Part shown: piece by piece, positions 4,540-7,899 of the stretch
Numbering within the stretch: position 1 is the stretch's first letter
How the letters are laid out: each line of letters starts with the position of its first letter
Assembly (NCBI GenBank): GCA_021604825.1
Contig: BQJS01000215.1
Span: 1-7,899 of the forward strand
Source: Phycisphaerae bacterium
GTDB lineage: Bacteria > Planctomycetota > Phycisphaerae > UBA1845
Direction: 5' to 3'
Length of the DNA stretch: 7,899 nucleotides
Notes under the pieces: model-generated
The model's input: the letters and a program-made list of their open reading frames with translations, nothing else
Told to the model about the DNA's origin: nothing
Database searches by the model: none
Made by a program: the position numbers and the translations under genes

Positions 4540-5283
4540 ATGAAATCAACGCAACGAATCATATGCATGTTGACGTGCTGCGTGTTTGGGGTGGCCTCTT
4601 CGGCGCTTGGTGAAACTTATCGTGACGATCGAAACCACTTTACCATCACAGTGCCGGATGGTTGGGTCGCGATTGCCCCGGAGACAATTGAGATGGTCAA
4701 TGCAACGATTCGGGAGCAGATGCGCAACTCGAAGACCCAAGGTGTTGAACACGACGCAGGGTTTCAACTTGAGGGAACGCCTCCCTTGGCGTATCCATAC
4801 TTCCTGGTGCAGGGCATTCGCCAGGATTTCTCCGAGATGAGTTATTCGGCGCTGGAGCGTGGGTTGGGAGTGGGGGTCGAGGACGGTGTGCAGGAGGCTA
4901 GCGAGGCGTTTTCTGAATTCATGGACAATGCAGAAATTGGGAAACCCATTCTGGATCGTGAGAAGGGACGGATAATGACGTCGGTCGAAATGGATGTCGT
5001 CGGCGTTGGAGAAGTTAAAGGCATTTCGGTGGGGTGGCTGAGCAAGGATGGGATCATGAACATTCATTGCTACGCCCGCGCCAGCGACTTCGACAAGTGG
5101 GCGCCCACATTTGAAACCATCACGAACAGTCTGCAATTTGACGAGGGTTACAAGTTCAAGCCGAAGATGAACAGCGTACTCAGTTCTGCGATGCGTGGGG
5201 CGATCATCGGCGGGGTCGTAGGTGGACTGGGCAGCCTGATTTTTGCTGGCGTCAGAGCCTCGAAAAAGAAGAAGGCGGCATGA
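4540..5283 (+). CDS. Exported protein with PsbP/Mog1-like domain and C-terminal membrane segment
   Basis: The 247-residue product begins with a signal peptide (MKSTQRIICMLTCCVFGVAS..., probable cleavage near residue 24, before ETYRDD). The mature part opens with a FTITVPDGWVAI strand-turn (34-45) and ends with DKWAPTFETITNSLQF (185-200), the start-and-end pattern of PsbP/Mog1-like alpha/beta domains found in many secreted bacterial proteins of unknown role. This assignment is tentative, from pattern memory. Residues 219-238 form a glycine-spaced hydrophobic segment (GAIIGGVVGGLGSLIFAG, a glycine-zipper pattern), followed by RASKKKKAA, whose positive charge suggests a cytoplasmic tail. With the signal peptide removed, the protein would face the periplasm as a single-pass membrane protein. 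It is a separate unit from the preceding lipoprotein and convergent with the GH31 gene, 66 bp away, with no obvious shared terminator. Function unknown. Confidence 0.8.
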   Translation: MKSTQRIICMLTCCVFGVASSALGETYRDDRNHFTITVPDGWVAIAPETIEMVNATIREQMRNSKTQGVEHDAGFQLEGTPPLAYPYFLVQGIRQDFSEMSYSALERGLGVGVEDGVQEASEAFSEFMDNAEIGKPILDREKGRIMTSVEMDVVGVGEVKGISVGWLSKDGIMNIHCYARASDFDKWAPTFETITNSLQFDEGYKFKPKMNSVLSSAMRGAIIGGVVGGLGSLIFAGVRASKKKKAA

Positions 5284-5349
5284 CTGGATCTAGAATTCGA
5301 TTTCAACCTCGGCAGTTCACGCCCCGAATCACGTTGCCCATCAGAACGA

Positions 5350-7899
5350 CTAGTGCTCAAGATGGTCCGTTACGTCAATCGCTGGCAGGCCTTCGGGGGT
5401 TTCGACGTGGGCTGAGAAGCCCCACATGCCGCCGCCTTGGCTGATTTTTAGTAGTAGCTGGTTGCTTCCTTTTTTGAGTTTGACCTTTACGCGATCCTGC
5501 TTTGACGTATAGGGGCGGCCGACATCGTGGCGATAGACTTCGCTGTCGTTGAGCCAGACAGCCACCCCGTCGTCGCTACCGATCGCGAGGGTGACATCCA
5601 TTTCGCGCGGGGTGTGCAGGTAGGTCAGCACGTATGCCACTGCGTTGTACTGAATCCCGCCAAAGTACTTATGAAACTCGACGAAGAACTCGTCGGTCAG
5701 GTCGCTGTCGGGCGTCACGGGTCGCTCGATCTTCTGCCAGCGAATCGGCTTGTTGTCTTTGCCGGTGTACGTTGCGGCTAGATCGATTTTCTGTTCCGGT
5801 GCAAACACTGTCTGCAACCGTCCGGCGTTCGGGGCATCGAACGGACCGAGCAGATGCCAGCGGTTGATCGAAGGGAACAGCGTGGTGCTGATCGGAATCC
5901 CGATGGTCGCGATATCAGATAGCTCGACAATCATGTCACCGCGCAGAATCGTGGTCTGCAACGGCCCCTCACGTTCAAGCTCAATTCGTTGACCGATCGT
6001 CTCGCCAACGTTAGCGCGGACCTTGCCTGTCGCACCGTTGTTCACAGTCCTCCAGTTTTTTGGAGGTTCTAAATCAAACGTCGCACTCCATTCTCTGGCG
6101 CCGGTTACGGTTTGGCTGGTCAGATCGGTCGATACTTCCAAAGTACAATGAGTCGCGGTTGGATCCTTTGAGGATAGATGCACATAGGGAACCAGACCCA
6201 GTAGGCGGCAATAGCATTTGCGTTTGGTTTGCTCGTCTGCTGTCGATTTCTTCACTTCTCCAATCGTCTGAATCCATGCGAGGAGGCTGCCCGCCACCGT
6301 CTTGTCGAAGGACACGCCCTTCGCCCAATCTTCCTTGACGATTTTCGTAGTGATTGTCTGTGGATCATCAAGGTCCAGCAGGGCCTCGACTTCCGCCAGA
6401 GCCCGCATTCGCCCACGCAGTCCATTGGCGTTCCATGTATTTCCGGCGTACGGGTAGTCCATACGCATGGCGATCGAGCAGCCGTTGGTCTGATCAACAG
6501 GCTTGGTTCGTATGACGAATTGCATCTCGTCCAAGTCTCTGCGCCAACCGGGTGCGTTGGGTTGCTCCGCCTCGCCTACAACTTCACCGTTAATCTGCAG
6601 GGCTTCCTCGCTTATCTGGAACATCGGTGAAAATAGATGCAGGCGCAGCTCGTAAACACGCGGTGGTGCGTCTGGCGCAAGCTCACCGGTCGCAGGGTGA
6701 ATCGTCACGGTGTAGTTCTCACCCACATATTCCGCCGTGATCCGCGTACGTGTTCCGCCATTCTCATAGTTCGCCGACAAACCGTCATCTTCGTAGAGCA
6801 CGGCCTCTCCCGACTCACCGGGGAAGACGTGCAACGTCATGGTGTCGTCGCTGATCGATTGCGTACGCAGCGCAGGCGGCGCAGTCGGGATGATCGCACC
6901 AGCCCGCGCGAACAGTGGGATTTCGTCCAGACCCGCCTGCACAAACACCGTCCCCGGACCATCGTGAATGTCGTCGGTGAACCAGTTGATCCAACGCCCG
7001 GGTGGCAGCCAGACCTTTTGGTGGGCGTAACCGGTGATGCTGTTGGCCGGTCGGGTGATCGGGGCGACCAGCAGATCGTCACCGAACATATACTGCCCGG
7101 GATGGTTGTACGCTTCGTCGAGTTCGGGCCATTCGTAGTACAAGGGGCGACAAAGCGGCAGTGCCGTATCGTGACACCTTCGGGCCATGGTGTAGATGTA
7201 TGGAATCAATTCATAGCGAAACCGAAACGCCTCACGCATCGCTTCAAAATAGGGTTTCGGGAACTTCCAGATGCGACGTTCAGCCGACTCGCTCTTGGTC
7301 GTGTGCGTGCGCAGGATGGGGCTGAAAACGCCGAACTGCACCCAGCGCGTGTAGAGTTCCGGATCGACCTTGCCCGGTTGATGGCCGCCGATGTCGTGGC
7401 TCCAGTATGCATACCCCACATTGCCAGCCGTCGACGTGAAATACGGTTGAAATGCCAGCGATGCCCAGTTGCAGAACGTGTCGCCCGAGAAGCCGACCTG
7501 ATAGCGATGGTTGCCAAGTCCGCCCCAGCGACTGAAGACGAGTGGGCGCTTGCCGGCGCGGTCGGGGTTGTTGCCCATGTCGATCCAATGAAGATGGTTG
7601 AGCCAGAAAAGCGGATCGAGTCCAGGGATTTTCGTTTCCTCGCCTTGCTGCCAATCCATCCACCAGAAGTCGATGCCTTGTCGTTCTTTGGGATGGTGCA
7701 GGTGTTTGAAGTAGGCGTCCATGTACTTGGGGTCGGTGCAATCGAACGGTACGCCGTCGATCTTGTCGGGCGAGAGTCCCATGGCCTTGGCGACATCGAG
7801 GAAGGCGGCTTCGTGCTTGCCGACGCCGTCGTGCGGGTGGAGATTGAGGGTCGTGCGCAGGTTATGTTGGTGGACCCACTTCAAAAAGCCGGGTGGGTC
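5350..7899 (-). CDS. Glycoside hydrolase family 31 enzyme, N terminus outside the window
   Basis: Numbering starts from the first codon visible at the right edge; 849 residues are seen and the frame continues beyond 7899. An apparent start at TTG 7884 is internal, since DPPGF precedes it in frame and the N-terminal sandwich and first barrel strands are missing. The catalytic barrel shows DFWWMDWQQG (77-86), with D82 the likely nucleophile, and GFSGDTFCNW (136-145), with D140 the likely acid/base. WSHDIGGH (166-173) and a later RTH (197-199) line the active site in GH31. A beta-sandwich follows, with a DUF5110-like part around 350-425 (LYEDDG...YENG). After that comes an uncommon extension of about 420 residues: a mixed region, then a jelly-roll-like module (680-835) with WHLLGPFDAP and GSDDGVAVWLND, often seen in planctomycete hydrolases. 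It probably cleaves alpha-glycosides (glucosides or xylosides); the exact substrate is unknown. Any signal peptide is beyond the window. Confidence 0.9.
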   Translation of the reverse strand, partial: DPPGFLKWVHQHNLRTTLNLHPHDGVGKHEAAFLDVAKAMGLSPDKIDGVPFDCTDPKYMDAYFKHLHHPKERQGIDFWWMDWQQGEETKIPGLDPLFWLNHLHWIDMGNNPDRAGKRPLVFSRWGGLGNHRYQVGFSGDTFCNWASLAFQPYFTSTAGNVGYAYWSHDIGGHQPGKVDPELYTRWVQFGVFSPILRTHTTKSESAERRIWKFPKPYFEAMREAFRFRYELIPYIYTMARRCHDTALPLCRPLYYEWPELDEAYNHPGQYMFGDDLLVAPITRPANSITGYAHQKVWLPPGRWINWFTDDIHDGPGTVFVQAGLDEIPLFARAGAIIPTAPPALRTQSISDDTMTLHVFPGESGEAVLYEDDGLSANYENGGTRTRITAEYVGENYTVTIHPATGELAPDAPPRVYELRLHLFSPMFQISEEALQINGEVVGEAEQPNAPGWRRDLDEMQFVIRTKPVDQTNGCSIAMRMDYPYAGNTWNANGLRGRMRALAEVEALLDLDDPQTITTKIVKEDWAKGVSFDKTVAGSLLAWIQTIGEVKKSTADEQTKRKCYCRLLGLVPYVHLSSKDPTATHCTLEVSTDLTSQTVTGAREWSATFDLEPPKNWRTVNNGATGKVRANVGETIGQRIELEREGPLQTTILRGDMIVELSDIATIGIPISTTLFPSINRWHLLGPFDAPNAGRLQTVFAPEQKIDLAATYTGKDNKPIRWQKIERPVTPDSDLTDEFFVEFHKYFGGIQYNAVAYVLTYLHTPREMDVTLAIGSDDGVAVWLNDSEVYRHDVGRPYTSKQDRVKVKLKKGSNQLLLKISQGGGMWGFSAHVETPEGLPAIDVTDHLEH

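Noticed and set aside
7884..7884. TTG 7884 as the start of the GH31 gene
   Set aside because: The frame continues in the family pattern to the window edge and most of the N-terminal GH31 domains would be missing, so the gene is cut by the window, not naturally short.

Overview
The window looks like bacterial chromosome from the PVC group, most likely a planctomycete. That placement is inference from three things: a lipoprotein with a PKD-type domain and a repeat propeller, a glycoside hydrolase with the 'LLGPFDAP ... GSDDGVAVWLND' C-terminal module common in Planctomycetota and Verrucomicrobiota, and moderate GC with sparse gene packing. No transposase, integrase, CRISPR array, tRNA or rRNA is visible.

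Layout. Positions 1-58 hold a hairpin followed by a T-rich tract, probably the end of something beginning left of the window. Positions 180-435 look like an independent structured RNA gene: a promoter-like TTGACG/TATTAA pair, a perfect 10-bp hairpin, an 8-bp long-range helix enclosing a 7-bp hairpin, a possible 7-bp pseudoknot, and a canonical intrinsic terminator. A 37-codon ORF with a strong Shine-Dalgarno sequence lies in its 5' half, so a small-protein mRNA or a dual-function RNA is the main alternative. A promoter overlapped by an 8-bp inverted repeat (627-660) precedes a class I SAM-dependent methyltransferase (748-1518).

On the minus strand, a membrane-anchored DUF2726 protein (1979-2557, nuclease-like fold) and an unrecognised 124-residue protein (1602-1976) form a tightly coupled two-gene operon. 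A gene-poor gap of about 400 bp separates this from the next gene and contains a strong plus-strand terminator hairpin (2851-2880) with no visible gene in front of it.

On the plus strand follow a 459-residue lipoprotein (2959-4338; acidic DDPQ linker, PKD domain, six-unit propeller with NGN-x-x-P signatures) with its own terminator, then a 247-residue secreted protein with a C-terminal glycine-rich membrane segment (4540-5283). Converging on them from the right is the C-terminal part of a GH31 glycoside hydrolase (5350-7899), whose 5' end is outside the window.

Functionally the right half is envelope and carbohydrate related. The left half has no obvious common pathway. The most promising undescribed element is the structured RNA at 214-435.
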